Positions 34,514-44,051 of a stretch of DNA of 52,676 bases are shown here, piece after piece. Origin of the DNA: an uncultured Flavobacteriaceae bacterium (GTDB taxonomy: Bacteria > Bacteroidota > Bacteroidia > Flavobacteriales > Flavobacteriaceae); the NCBI GenBank assembly GCA_905381055.1, contig CAJPUR010000016.1:1-52676 (forward strand). Reading direction: 5' to 3'. Position 1 is the stretch's first letter. Each line of letters opens with the position of its first letter. The notes beneath the pieces were generated by a model that did no database searches, was not told the origin of the DNA, and saw only the letters and a program-made list of their open reading frames with translations. The translations under genes were made by a program, and so were the position numbers.

Positions 34514-35770
34514 TTATTTTTCAATTACTACTTGTAATGTTTCTTTGGTTCTTTGCTCAATTAATATTTTTGAGGAATTCTTATTAATTTCATTTAAAGA
34601 ATTTAAATCAAAATATCTAATAGTATATAGGGTTACATCTTTAAAAATTTTTAATTTAAATTTTGACCTAAGACTTTTTGATAATTCTTCAACACGATTA
34701 TATTTATCTGAAATACAAACTGAAAAACTTATTGCTGAATTTTGAATCAATTCAACTCTCATTTGATATTTATGTAGTACAGAAAAAATGTAGCTAATAT
34801 TTTCCTCAACAATAAAAGAAAAATCCAAAGCTGATAAACTGATTAAAATTTGATTTTTTTTAATAATATAACAGGGTGTCTTTTGAATTAAATTATTACC
34901 CTTTGAAACAATCGTTCCATTTTTATGAAAATCTATAAATGACCTAACTCTTAATGGAATTTCTTTTCTTTGTAAAGGTTGTAATGTTTTTGGATGGATT
35001 ACCGAAGCTCCATAGAATGCAAATTCAATTGCTTCAGTATAAGATATATTATCTAATAACGTTGTTTTTTTAAAATATTTTGGATCTGCATTAAGAACTC
35101 CAGGAACATCTTTCCATATCGTTACCTCATTAGCATTTAATATATACCCAAAAATAGCAGCTGAATAGTCGGACCCTTCTCTTCCTAGTGTTGTAGTGAA
35201 ATTATTGTTGTCACTTCCAATAAATCCTTGAGTAACATATAATTTTTTTGGTTTAATGTGATTTATCATTTTTTTCTTAGTAAACTCCCAGTTTAAATTT
35301 GCATCTCTATAATAATTGTCGGTTTTAATGCATATTCTTGCATCAAGTAATTCAGATTTAATACCAACAAAATTTAAATACTCATTTATTATATTACTTG
35401 AAAATAATTCTCCAAAACTTACCACTTGATCATAAATGAAGTTGTAATTTTCTGATTTATTTGTATTTAAAAAATTTTCTAATTTTTTAACTAAATCATT
35501 AATTATTGTTGAAACTAATTTACTATTATCTTCAAATAAATCTTTAATTATTCCCATGTGATCCATCAAGACATCGGCTATGCTTTTTTTAAGATTTTCA
35601 GACTTTTCAATGTAATGTTTAACAACTTTTTCAAGTGAATTTGTTGTCTTTCCAATAGCAGACACAACAATTAAAGTCTTATCTGTACCATAATTTTCTA
35701 AAATTTTAACAACATTTTTTATTCCATCTGCATTTTTAATAGATGCACCACCAAACTTGTATACTTTCAT
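34514..35770 (-). CDS. Aspartate kinase
   Basis: It phosphorylates aspartate, the first step to Lys, Met, Thr and diaminopimelate. The amino-acid kinase domain (about 1-285) opens with MKVYKFGGASIKNADGIKNV and contains TTLGREGSDYSAAIFGYIL and WKDVPGVLNADPKYF. It also has the GASVIHPKTLQPLQRKEIPL segment. The C-terminal 130 residues are ACT-like regulatory repeats, with weak conservation. At 418 residues it is a monofunctional kinase, not fused to homoserine dehydrogenase. It directly abuts the GNAT gene upstream with no spacer, suggesting one operon. Confidence 0.94.
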   Translation of the reverse strand: MKVYKFGGASIKNADGIKNVVKILENYGTDKTLIVVSAIGKTTNSLEKVVKHYIEKSENLKKSIADVLMDHMGIIKDLFEDNSKLVSTIINDLVKKLENFLNTNKSENYNFIYDQVVSFGELFSSNIINEYLNFVGIKSELLDARICIKTDNYYRDANLNWEFTKKKMINHIKPKKLYVTQGFIGSDNNNFTTTLGREGSDYSAAIFGYILNANEVTIWKDVPGVLNADPKYFKKTTLLDNISYTEAIEFAFYGASVIHPKTLQPLQRKEIPLRVRSFIDFHKNGTIVSKGNNLIQKTPCYIIKKNQILISLSALDFSFIVEENISYIFSVLHKYQMRVELIQNSAISFSVCISDKYNRVEELSKSLRSKFKLKIFKDVTLYTIRYFDLNSLNEINKNSSKILIEQRTKETLQVVIEK

Positions 35771-36259
35771 TTAATCAACATTTTTTAAAAAAACACCCAT
35801 TGTTTCATAATCCATTTGGACAGTCCTCCAATCTTTAAGTACTTTTGCTCCACTTACTTTGTAAAAATCAATTGCATTTTTATTCCAATCCAAAACTACC
35901 CATTCAACTCTTCGAACTTTATTAACAAAAGAATAGTTTATGAACTCTTTGTATAATGCCATGCCAATTCCATTGGATTTCCATTTTTCATTAACAATTA
36001 AATCTTCAAGATGAATAGTTGGTCCTCTCCAGGTTGAATATCTTGGGTAAAACAGTGCCATTCCAACAATTTCTTTTTTTATTTCTGCAACAATGCACTT
36101 AAAAAGGGGTGTTCTCCCAAATCCATCCTTTTTTAAATCATTTGTTGAAATTACAACTTGATCTGGATTTTTTTCAAAAACTGCTAGTTCGTTGATTAGA
36201 TTAAAGACAGCTGGCATGTCTTGTCTAACTGCAAAACGAATTTTTAGATTTTTTATCAT
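35771..36259 (-). CDS. GNAT family N-acetyltransferase
   Basis: 162 residues with the full GNAT fold. The strand 4/motif A region IHLEDLIVNEKWKSNGIGMA (about 82-101) contains the acetyl-CoA loop in the form KWKSNGIG. VLDWNKNAIDFYKVSGAKVL, near the end, is typical of the diamine/amino-acid acetyltransferase branch (spermidine/spermine acetyltransferase-like). The acceptor is not certain. It is placed immediately before the aspartate kinase gene. Confidence 0.88.
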   Translation of the reverse strand: MIKNLKIRFAVRQDMPAVFNLINELAVFEKNPDQVVISTNDLKKDGFGRTPLFKCIVAEIKKEIVGMALFYPRYSTWRGPTIHLEDLIVNEKWKSNGIGMALYKEFINYSFVNKVRRVEWVVLDWNKNAIDFYKVSGAKVLKDWRTVQMDYETMGVFLKNVD

Positions 36260-36338
36260 AAGGACAAAAATAAAATATATCTGGAATGCAATAAATTTTA
36301 AATTTTTTTATCACATAAAACACTTTTGATGTGAAATT

Positions 36339-37112
36339 CTAATTTTTCAATAAATCTGAAACCAAATCAATGAAATAGTCTTTTTTTTCTGAGTGAATCC
36401 AATGACCTGAATTAGGAACAATCTCAATTTTTGCATTTGGAAAAAGAATTTTAATATCTTTTAAATCATCTAATTTTATATAATCTGATAATTCACCCTT
36501 TATAAAAATTGTTTCTTTTAAAAATTTTTTATCACTAGAAATTTCATCATAGTAATTATTTATTTTATTTGATATAGATTTTATATTAACCCTTAAAGCA
36601 AATTTATTTTCTGATAGTCTATATAAATTTTTCATCAAGAATTGTCTAATACCTTTTTCAGGTATGAAATTTAATAAATAATTGTCAACATCAAGTCTTG
36701 AATTAACTTTATCGAAATTTATTTTAAGTAATCCTTCAATAATTTCTCCATGGCTTGAATTATATTTTTTAGGAGAAATATCTACTACAATCAGTTTTAA
36801 AACTTTAATTGGAAAGTCTAAAGCAAACTTCATGGCAGTTTTACCTCCCATTGAATGACCAATAATTATGGCATTTTTAATTTTGAAATGATTAAAATAT
36901 TCAAATAAATCCTTAGACATTAGTTCGTAACTGATTTTGTCATTCCAAAAACTCTTGCCATGATTTCTTTGATCTATAAGATGTACAGTATTTCCAATAT
37001 TTGATAATCTTAATGCAATGGATTTCCAATTATCACCCATCCCAAATAAACCATGTAAAATAATAATGTGCTTTTCGGAGTTACCTATGATTTTGGAATT
37101 TAAAATCTTCAT
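36339..37112 (-). CDS. Alpha/beta-fold hydrolase (YbfF-type esterase)
   Basis: A cytoplasmic hydrolase of 257 residues. The oxyanion-hole segment IILHGLFGMGDNWKSIA (17-33) and DQRNHGKS (47-54) are typical of the YbfF/ABHD11 branch. The nucleophile elbow GHSMGG has Ser87, and the catalytic His is in NSGHWIHSEK near the C-terminus. The branch contains acyl-CoA and short-ester hydrolases; the true substrate is unknown. Its ATG shares one base with the pdxJ stop (TAATG), so both are in one operon. Confidence 0.9.
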   Translation of the reverse strand: MKILNSKIIGNSEKHIIILHGLFGMGDNWKSIALRLSNIGNTVHLIDQRNHGKSFWNDKISYELMSKDLFEYFNHFKIKNAIIIGHSMGGKTAMKFALDFPIKVLKLIVVDISPKKYNSSHGEIIEGLLKINFDKVNSRLDVDNYLLNFIPEKGIRQFLMKNLYRLSENKFALRVNIKSISNKINNYYDEISSDKKFLKETIFIKGELSDYIKLDDLKDIKILFPNAKIEIVPNSGHWIHSEKKDYFIDLVSDLLKN

Positions 37113-37825
37113 TATACTAATTTTTCTAAATACTTTTTAATAGTATTTTCCAAACCATAATATAAGGATTCACATATTAATGCATGTCCAATAGAAACTT
37201 CTTTTAAATTTTTAATATTCTTTGAAAAAAATTCAATATTTTCTAAATTCAAATCATGGCCAGCGTTAATTCCAATTCCTATCTCATTTGCATGATTTGA
37301 AGCAATAATATATTTCTGAATAGACTTTTTTGGATTAATTAGATATGAGTCTGCAAAGCTTTTTGTATACAACTCAATCCTTTCAGCTCCTGACTCTAAA
37401 GCACCATCAATCATTTTTTTATCAGGATCAACAAAAATTGAAGTTCTTATTCCTGATTCTTTTAATTCATTAATTACATCCCTTAAATAAAATATATTAG
37501 AAACAGTATCCCAACCAGAATCAGAAGTAATTACGTCTTTAGAGTCGGGAACAAGAGTTACTTGATCTGGTAAATTTTTTTTTACCAATTCTAAAAAATC
37601 TAAAGATGGATTTCCTTCAATATTAAATTCTGTTTTTATTACGTCTTTTAATTCAGAAACGTCTTTGTATTTTATATGTCTTTGATCTGGCCTTGGATGA
37701 ATTGTAATTCCATTAGCTCCAAATTTTTGAATATCTTTTACTACCTTCAATAAATTTGGGTGATTCTCCCCTCTTGCATTTCTTAAAGTGGCAATTTTAT
37801 TTATATTAACACTCAAATTGATCAT
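37112..37825 (-). CDS. pdxJ: Pyridoxine 5'-phosphate synthase
   Basis: It condenses 1-deoxyxylulose 5-phosphate with 3-amino-2-oxopropyl phosphate in vitamin B6 synthesis. The TIM-barrel markers are clear: LSVNINKIATLRNARGENHP at the start, GITIHPRPDQRHIKYKDV (about 36-53), LVPDSKDVITSDSGWD and GIGINAGHDLNLENI. The final EVSIGHALICESLYYGLE is also typical. The length of 237 is normal. It leads a two-gene unit with the esterase and diverges from nadK across about 120 bases. Confidence 0.97.
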   Translation of the reverse strand: MINLSVNINKIATLRNARGENHPNLLKVVKDIQKFGANGITIHPRPDQRHIKYKDVSELKDVIKTEFNIEGNPSLDFLELVKKNLPDQVTLVPDSKDVITSDSGWDTVSNIFYLRDVINELKESGIRTSIFVDPDKKMIDGALESGAERIELYTKSFADSYLINPKKSIQKYIIASNHANEIGIGINAGHDLNLENIEFFSKNIKNLKEVSIGHALICESLYYGLENTIKKYLEKLV

Positions 37826-37948
37826 CTCTATTTCCTATTAATCAACAAAATAAATATTAATTATTTCAATTACATAAATAATTTAAAAATAAATTTCAAT
37901 TAGGTAATACTACATTTATTGTTTTTGTAATTTAGTCTAAAATATTTT

Positions 37949-38821
37949 ATGAAAATTGCAGTAATTTGTCCTTTTAATGACACTTTTTCCATTGATTATA
38001 CAAGTAAAGTCATTAAACATCTTTACTCCATGGAAATTGATGTATATATTGATTCTGAATTGGAGAAGTTTAGTGAGATCATTGGAATTTCAAAAAAAAT
38101 AAAAAGTTTTAACAAAATTGATTCTGATTTTGATTTTGTTTTTTCAATTGGTGGGGATGGATCTATGCTGCATTGTGTTACTAAAACTCAAGACAGCAAT
38201 ATACCAATTTTAGGAATTAATACCGGTAGGTTAGGGTTTTTAACAAGCCTTCAAAAAGAGTCTCTTAACTCAGGAATAAATCAATTAATTGAATCAAAAT
38301 ATTCAATTATCAAAAGATCCTTATTAGAGGTATCTATTCCAGGAATAAAAAAAAATATTTTTGATTTTAATTTTGCATTAAATGAAATTAGTGTTAGTAG
38401 AAAAAATACTGCATCTTTAATAAGTATTTCTTCATTTTTAAATGATTTACCATTAACAACTTTTTGGGCAGATGGTCTAATAATTGCAACTCCAACCGGT
38501 TCAACTGGATATTCACTAAGTAGTGGAGGTCCAATTATGACTCCAGAAACATCTAGCTTTGTTCTGACTCCAATAGCTCCTCATAATATTAATATAAGAC
38601 CTTTAATAATTAATGATGATAATGAAATAAAACTTCAAGTTGAGGGAAGAGCCAAGGAACATTTAATTTCTTTAGATTCTAGAATTTTAACTTTACCCTC
38701 CGAAACAGAAATTTTAATAAAAAAAGCTCCTTTTTATATATATACTGTGGAACTAAAGGAAAATTCTTTTATTAATACTTTGAGAGAAAAATTTTTCTGG
38801 GGATTAGATACAAGAAACTAA
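37949..38821 (+). CDS. nadK: NAD kinase
   Basis: It makes NADP from NAD and ATP. The diagnostic SIGGDGSML motif is at 67-75 and is followed by ILGINTGRLGFLT. The NEISV segment comes next, and then the glycine-rich WADGLIIATPTGSTGYSLSS. The length of 290 is normal for Bacteroidota. It starts a plus-strand series through the envelope genes up to murI. In flavobacteria it is regularly found upstream of the DUF6089 barrel and uppS, as here. Confidence 0.97.
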   Translation: MKIAVICPFNDTFSIDYTSKVIKHLYSMEIDVYIDSELEKFSEIIGISKKIKSFNKIDSDFDFVFSIGGDGSMLHCVTKTQDSNIPILGINTGRLGFLTSLQKESLNSGINQLIESKYSIIKRSLLEVSIPGIKKNIFDFNFALNEISVSRKNTASLISISSFLNDLPLTTFWADGLIIATPTGSTGYSLSSGGPIMTPETSSFVLTPIAPHNINIRPLIINDDNEIKLQVEGRAKEHLISLDSRILTLPSETEILIKKAPFYIYTVELKENSFINTLREKFFWGLDTRN

Positions 38822-38913
38822 ACAATAATTCCAATAAAAATTAGTTTTAATTTATACTTATTTAAAGTGTATGTTTCAATGTGTTTTTTTTATATTAGTT
38901 TACCCTTAATCAA

Positions 38914-39612
38914 ATGAAAAGATTCTTATCTTGGATTATGTTGATATTTTCATTAAATTTTTCTAACTCACAAATGCACGAATTTGGTCTATTTGTTGGA
39001 GGTAGTAATTTTATAGGTGATATTGGAAGTACAGAATTCATCAAACCTAGCTCAAGTTCTATTGGTTTACTTTATAAGTGGAATGTTACAACAAGATACT
39101 CATTACGCGCTAGTTTTATGTCGTCTAAGCTTGTAGCATCTGACAATAGAAGTAAAGACATTAACAGAGTTTCCAGAGATTTTAATTTCAAAAATAATAT
39201 TCAAGAATTTTCGACTGGAATCGAATTTAACTTTTTTGATTTTAACCTTCATGATGAGCAAATGTATTATTCCCCATATATTTATACTGGGATTAACTAC
39301 TTTAAATATTCACTTTTAAAAATGAATTTTAGTTCAAAAATTGCTGAAAAATATGACGAAGAATGGAATTTTGCTTTACCAATAATTTTAGGAATAAAAA
39401 CAAATTTTTCTCCTGATTTTGTGGTTGGTATTGAATTCGGTTTCAGATATACTTTAACCGATAATATTGATTCAAGTAATCCCATAAAAGAATATTCGGA
39501 AAGTAAAGATCTTAAATTTGGAAATTTATCAAATAAAGACTGGTATACTTTTAGTGGAATTACATTTAGCTATACTTTTGGAAGAATGCCCTGTTATTGT
39601 AAAGAGAAATAA
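38914..39612 (+). CDS. Outer-membrane beta-barrel protein, DUF6089 family
   Basis: 232 residues with a signal peptide (1-19, ending SNSQ). The start MHEFGLFVGGSNFIGDIG and the repeated amphipathic strands (LLYKWNVTTRYSLRASFM, YIYTGINYFKY, FGFRYTLTDNID) define a small eight-to-ten-strand barrel. Its place between nadK and uppS-bamA fits the DUF6089 family, which I know from this gene order in Flavobacteriia. It overlaps the uppS start codon by one base (TAATGG). It may help outer-membrane assembly, but this rests on position. Confidence 0.8.
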   Translation: MKRFLSWIMLIFSLNFSNSQMHEFGLFVGGSNFIGDIGSTEFIKPSSSSIGLLYKWNVTTRYSLRASFMSSKLVASDNRSKDINRVSRDFNFKNNIQEFSTGIEFNFFDFNLHDEQMYYSPYIYTGINYFKYSLLKMNFSSKIAEKYDEEWNFALPIILGIKTNFSPDFVVGIEFGFRYTLTDNIDSSNPIKEYSESKDLKFGNLSNKDWYTFSGITFSYTFGRMPCYCKEK

Positions 39613-40340
39613 TGGAAATTGATCACAAAAACATACCAAAACATATTGCCGTTATTATGGACGGTAACGGAAGATGGGCTAAAAAAATTGGTAAAAATAG
39701 ATTATTTGGTCACCAAAATGGAGTAAAAGCTGTAAGAAAACTTATAGAGGAAAGTGCAAGGCTAAATATTTCATATTTAACTCTTTTTGCATTTTCAACT
39801 GAAAATTGGGATAGGCCCAAAAAAGAGATTTCCACCATAATGAAATTAATAGTTTTAGTACTAAAAAAAGAATTATCAACTATGATGGAAAATAATATTA
39901 AGTTAGAAACCATTGGAGATTTAAAAAAACTTCCTGAAAATGTCAAATCAAGCTTAAAAGAAACAGTCAACAAAACTAAAAAAAACAATAGATTAACTTT
40001 AACAATAGCTATTAACTATGGAGGAAAAGAAGATATCTCTAATGCTTTCAAATTACTATTGGAAAAAGTTAAAAATAATATAATTTCACCAAAAAAAATT
40101 GATGAATTAATAATTAATAATCATCTTTACACTCGAAATTTGCCAGATGTAGATTTGCTAATTAGAACAAGTGGAGAACAAAGAATAAGTAATTTTTTGC
40201 TATGGAAAATAGCATATGCTGAGTTATATTTCTCAAATGTACTTTGGCCAGATTTTAATGAAAAGTGTTTGCATGACGCAATAATAAGTTATCAAAATAG
40301 AGAGAGAAGGTTTGGAAAAACAAGTGAACAAATTAAATAA
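39612..40340 (+). CDS. uppS: Isoprenyl transferase (undecaprenyl diphosphate synthase)
   Basis: It extends farnesyl diphosphate with isopentenyl diphosphate to the C55 lipid carrier for peptidoglycan and surface polysaccharides. Motifs are HIAVIMDGNGRWAKK with catalytic Asp17, GHQNGVKAVRKLIEES and LTLFAFSTENWDRPKKE. DLLIRTSGEQRISNFLLW is followed by ELYFSNVLWPDF. The length of 242 is normal. Its last bases overlap the start of bamA. Confidence 0.97.
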   Translation: MEIDHKNIPKHIAVIMDGNGRWAKKIGKNRLFGHQNGVKAVRKLIEESARLNISYLTLFAFSTENWDRPKKEISTIMKLIVLVLKKELSTMMENNIKLETIGDLKKLPENVKSSLKETVNKTKKNNRLTLTIAINYGGKEDISNAFKLLLEKVKNNIISPKKIDELIINNHLYTRNLPDVDLLIRTSGEQRISNFLLWKIAYAELYFSNVLWPDFNEKCLHDAIISYQNRERRFGKTSEQIK

Positions 40341-42891
40341 TATTACTGGTAAAAAGGTATCGATTAAATTAATTATTATATTACTTTTTTATTTTTGTAG
40401 TCTTAATATTTATTCTCAAGTTGAAGACTTTATATCGGGGAAAGAATATATTCTTGATTCAATATCGATAAAAGGACTAAAGAATTTTAGTGATCAAACT
40501 GTTATTTCATATAGTGGTCTTAAGCTTGGTCAAAAAATATTTTTACCTGGTGAAGAAACTGGTTTAATAATTAAAAAACTATGGAAATTAGAACTATTTA
40601 GTGACATCAATTTTTATGCAACCAGAGTAGAAGGAAATAAAATATCAATTGAAATTGAAATTAAAGAATTACCTACTCTTTCAAATGTGAAAATTCAAGG
40701 TATTAAAAAAAATAAAATCCAAAGCATAAAAGATGATACCAATTTAAAACCAGGTAAAAAATTATCTGAAAGTTTTTTAACTAATACTAAAAACTATATA
40801 ATTTCTAAATATCAAAAGGAAGGATATTTGAATACTAAAGTATATTTGGACACCAAACCAGATTCAATTGGCAACAATAGATTTAATCTTTTAATAAATA
40901 TTGACAGAGGAAATAGAGTTAAAATAAATTCATTTGAATTTGAAGGTAATGAAAAAATAAAGTCCTATAGATTAAGAAAAAAAATGAAAAATACTAAATT
41001 AAAAAATGTTTTAAGGTTTTGGAAAAAATCTAAATTCATTGAGGAAGACTACCTTGATGATTTGGAAAAAATAATTGACTACTACAAAGAAAAAGGTTAT
41101 AGAGATGCAAGAATTTTAAGTGATACAGTAATTGTTAATAGAAATAATACTCTTAAAATAAAAATGGATTTAGAAGAAGGGAATCAATATAGATTTGGAG
41201 ATATCAAGTTTTTAGGAAATTCTGCTTACACAGATAATCAACTTCAGCGAGTTCTTGGAATAAATAAAGGGGAAGTTTATAATGGAGTCTTACTAAGAAA
41301 AAGGATTGCAGATGAAACCAAACCAGACGGAGAGGATATCACTAATCTTTATCAAAATAATGGTTATCTTTTTTCAAATATTAATGCAGTAGAGGTTAGT
41401 GCAGAAAATGATACTATTAACTTTGAAATAAGAGTGACTGAAGGAAAATTAGCGAATTTTAATAAAATCTCGGTTGCTGGAAACGAAAGAACAAATGACC
41501 ATGTAATTTATAGAGAATTAAGAACCAAACCAGGAGAACTTTATAGTAAAGATAAAGTTGTAAGAACAGTAAGAGAGTTAGGGCAGCTAGGTTTTTTTGA
41601 TGCAGAAAATATAAAACCAGATTTTAAAAATGTAAATCCAAATGAAGGAACAGTTGATATTGAATTTGGCCTTGAAGAAACTAGTGGAAGTCAAATAGAA
41701 TTACAAGGTGGATATGGAGGTGGAGGTTTTATTGGAACTTTAGGTCTCTCTTTTGGTAACTTTTCAATGAGAAATCTTTTTAATAAAGAAGCCTACACTC
41801 CGATACCAGCGGGTGACGGTCAATCTTTAAGTCTTAGACTTCAAGCAAGTCAATTCTATACAACAACAAGCTTTTCTTTTTCAGAACCTTGGCTCGGAGG
41901 AAGACAACCAGTTCAATTATCTACATCTCTTTCAAGAACCACACAATACAGATATGACTATTTTACAGGGAGAGCTGATAAAAGTCAATTTTTTGAAATA
42001 AGTAGTATTTCGTTTGGTTTAGCAAGAAGACTTAGAGCTCCCGATGACTATTTTACTTTATCCCAGTCAATTTCATACCAATACTATAATTTAAATAATT
42101 ATTATACTGGACTATTTACTTTTGGTGATGGAGAATCAAATAATATTGCTTACACAATTGCATTAAGTAGAAATAATACATATACTAATCCAGTGTTCCC
42201 ATTAGGAGGCTCAACTTTTACTATCAGTGCAAAATTCACTCCTCCATTTTCACTTATTTCTGGAAAAGATTATTCTAACCTTGGAGAATTAAAAGAATTT
42301 CAAACTGTTATAAATGGTGTCCCAGTTCCTGACAACGCTCTAATAGATCAAGAAAAATTCAAGTGGTTGGAATTTTATAAAATTAAATTTTCAGGGGCTT
42401 GGTACACAAATATTTTTGATAAATTGGTTTTAAAAACTCAAGCAGATTTTGGATTTTTAGGGACTTACAATAAAGATAGAGGTGAAATTCCATTTGAAAG
42501 ATTTTATCTTGGTGGAGATGGAATGATGAATTATTCTCTTGATGGAAGAGAAAATATTGCACTAAGAGGGTATGAAAATCAATCTTTGTCAAGTAATAAT
42601 GGGTCTTTACTTTATAATAAATTTACTTTTGAACTTAGATACCCTATTTCACTTAAACCTGCAGCTTCAATCTATGCTTTAAGTTTTCTTGAATCAGGAA
42701 AAGGATATGATAATTTTAAAGATTTTAATCCATTTAATTCTAAGAGGTCAGGAGGTTTTGGTGTTAGAATATTTATGCCTGCATTTGGCTTACTTGGAAT
42801 TGATTTTGGATATGGTTTTGATAACCCAAATGACTTAATTACATCTCCAAATGGATGGGAAACCCATTTTATAATTGGTCAACAATTTTAG
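40324..42891 (+). CDS. bamA: Outer-membrane protein assembly factor BamA
   Basis: The central pore of the BAM complex, which inserts beta-barrel proteins into the outer membrane. About five POTRA repeats fill residues 30-420 (such as LDSISIKGLKNFSDQTVISY and KISVAGNERTNDHVIYRELR). The 16-strand barrel follows, with the conserved ERFYLGGDGMMN, LRGYENQSLS and the end GYGFDNPNDL ... HFIIGQQF. No ATG fits. GTG at 40324 gives a good signal peptide (VSIKLIIILLFYFCSLNIYSQ is its core), while TTG at 40312 is the alternative. Both overlap uppS. The length of about 855 is normal. Two ompH genes follow, as usual in this phylum. Confidence 0.96.
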   Translation: MNKLNNITGKKVSIKLIIILLFYFCSLNIYSQVEDFISGKEYILDSISIKGLKNFSDQTVISYSGLKLGQKIFLPGEETGLIIKKLWKLELFSDINFYATRVEGNKISIEIEIKELPTLSNVKIQGIKKNKIQSIKDDTNLKPGKKLSESFLTNTKNYIISKYQKEGYLNTKVYLDTKPDSIGNNRFNLLINIDRGNRVKINSFEFEGNEKIKSYRLRKKMKNTKLKNVLRFWKKSKFIEEDYLDDLEKIIDYYKEKGYRDARILSDTVIVNRNNTLKIKMDLEEGNQYRFGDIKFLGNSAYTDNQLQRVLGINKGEVYNGVLLRKRIADETKPDGEDITNLYQNNGYLFSNINAVEVSAENDTINFEIRVTEGKLANFNKISVAGNERTNDHVIYRELRTKPGELYSKDKVVRTVRELGQLGFFDAENIKPDFKNVNPNEGTVDIEFGLEETSGSQIELQGGYGGGGFIGTLGLSFGNFSMRNLFNKEAYTPIPAGDGQSLSLRLQASQFYTTTSFSFSEPWLGGRQPVQLSTSLSRTTQYRYDYFTGRADKSQFFEISSISFGLARRLRAPDDYFTLSQSISYQYYNLNNYYTGLFTFGDGESNNIAYTIALSRNNTYTNPVFPLGGSTFTISAKFTPPFSLISGKDYSNLGELKEFQTVINGVPVPDNALIDQEKFKWLEFYKIKFSGAWYTNIFDKLVLKTQADFGFLGTYNKDRGEIPFERFYLGGDGMMNYSLDGRENIALRGYENQSLSSNNGSLLYNKFTFELRYPISLKPAASIYALSFLESGKGYDNFKDFNPFNSKRSGGFGVRIFMPAFGLLGIDFGYGFDNPNDLITSPNGWETHFIIGQQF

Positions 42892-42893
42892 AA

Positions 42894-43475
42894 ATGAAAA
42901 ACTTTTTTTTAATATTTATTTTACTTTTTTTCACTATTGAATCTAGCTTTTCCCAAAAAGGGACTAGAATTGGCTATATTGATATGAATACAATTTTGGA
43001 AAATATTGAAGAGTATAAAATAGCACAAAAACTTATTGATGAAAGAATCAAAACATGGAAAAAGGAAATTGAGCTAAAAAAACTACAATTAAAAAAATAT
43101 CAAGATGAACTAAATTTAGAAAAAGTACTTCTAACTCCTGAATTAATTGAAGATAGAAATGATGAGATTAATGATTTTGCTAAAGGGATAGTTTCATTGC
43201 AAGAAAAACGATTTGGCTTAAACGGAGATCTTGTAAAACAAAGATTAGGATTAATTAAACCGATTCAAGATCAAGTGCTTACAGCAGTAAGAGAAATAGC
43301 CATTGAAAGAAAATATGACTTCATATTTGATAGATCTTCTGAATTAATTATGTTATATTCCGTAAAAAATTACGATATTAGCGATCTCGTTTTAAGAAAA
43401 ATTTCAATTCAACAAAGAAATAAAGAAAGAAAAAAGTTAATTGAAGAAAGAAAATTAAAACAAAAAAAGAAATAA
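42894..43475 (+). CDS. OmpH/Skp-family periplasmic chaperone (first copy)
   Basis: 193 residues. The frame extends upstream to 42855 within bamA, but the ATG at 42894 gives a proper signal peptide (MKNFFLIFILLFFTIESSFS). The Skp fold is recognisable: a short beta start (GTRIGYIDMNTILENIEEY), a long coiled coil rich in Lys/Glu/Gln (about 45-125) and the return strand YDFIFDRSSELIMLYS. The C-terminus is a strongly basic run (QQRNKERKKLIEERKLKQKK) that the second copy lacks. It should hold unfolded outer-membrane proteins on the way to BamA, directly upstream. Confidence 0.9.
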   Translation: MKNFFLIFILLFFTIESSFSQKGTRIGYIDMNTILENIEEYKIAQKLIDERIKTWKKEIELKKLQLKKYQDELNLEKVLLTPELIEDRNDEINDFAKGIVSLQEKRFGLNGDLVKQRLGLIKPIQDQVLTAVREIAIERKYDFIFDRSSELIMLYSVKNYDISDLVLRKISIQQRNKERKKLIEERKLKQKKK

Positions 43476-43493
43476 AAAGTTAAATATAATAAA

Positions 43494-43997
43494 ATGAAAA
43501 AATTAAAATTTTTAATCACATTATCTCTATTTATAAGCTTGAGCTATTCATTTGCTCAATCTAAAGTCGCTCATATTGACACTCAAAAACTTATTAGTGA
43601 AATGCCTGAAGTCATTGCGAAACAAAAAGAATTATCACAATTAGAGAAAACATATACAACTGAAATAGAAAATACTTACAAAGAATTTCAAAGTAAAGCT
43701 CAATCATATGCTGCTGATGCGGAAAATCAAACCGAAATAACTAATCAAGCCAGACAAAAAGAACTTGAAAGTATGCAGCAAAATATTCAATCTTTTAGAC
43801 AAACTGCTACCGAAGATCTTCAAAAAAAGCAAGTAGAAATGATGAAGCCATTATATGAAAAAGCTAAAGCAGCAATTGAAAAAGTAGCTTCATCTCAAGG
43901 GTTCGATTACGTTTTAGATTCTAGTGCTGGTGGGAGTGTAATAATGGCTCAAGGAAAAGATCTTATGAATGAAGTCAAAAATGAATTAGGTTTTTAA
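43494..43997 (+). CDS. OmpH/Skp-family periplasmic chaperone (second copy)
   Basis: 167 residues with signal peptide 1-22 (ending SYSFAQ). The pattern matches Skp/OmpH: VAHIDTQKLISEMPEVIAKQ, a Gln/Glu-rich coiled coil (about 42-125), then GFDYVLDSSAGGSVIMAQGK. It is closer to the standard form than the first copy. The two arose by duplication, a regular arrangement after bamA in Bacteroidota. A terminator hairpin follows. Confidence 0.93.
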   Translation: MKKLKFLITLSLFISLSYSFAQSKVAHIDTQKLISEMPEVIAKQKELSQLEKTYTTEIENTYKEFQSKAQSYAADAENQTEITNQARQKELESMQQNIQSFRQTATEDLQKKQVEMMKPLYEKAKAAIEKVASSQGFDYVLDSSAGGSVIMAQGKDLMNEVKNELGF

Positions 43998-44023
43998 AAT
44001 TTATTCTTTAAAATTTATTTTTT

Positions 44024-44050
44024 AAACTGCCTATACGGCAGTTTTTTTAT
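44024..44050 (+). terminator. Intrinsic terminator after the bamA-ompH cluster
   Basis: A perfect eight-base-pair stem (AAACTGCC / GGCAGTTT) closes a five-base loop (TATAC) and runs into TTTTTTT. It ends only two bases before the murI start codon, so murI either depends on read-through or has a promoter overlapping this site. Confidence 0.85.
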
Positions 44051-44051
44051 T

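Noticed and set aside
36309-36335. Inverted repeat TCACAT ... ATGTGA between the GNAT and esterase genes
   Set aside because: A six-pair stem with a 12-base loop and no T-run in the direction of the esterase transcript; it could be chance in AT-rich DNA.
38815-38855. AAACTAA ... TTAGTTT after nadK as a terminator
   Set aside because: The stem is AT-only apart from one pair and the loop is about 19 bases, so it would be unstable.
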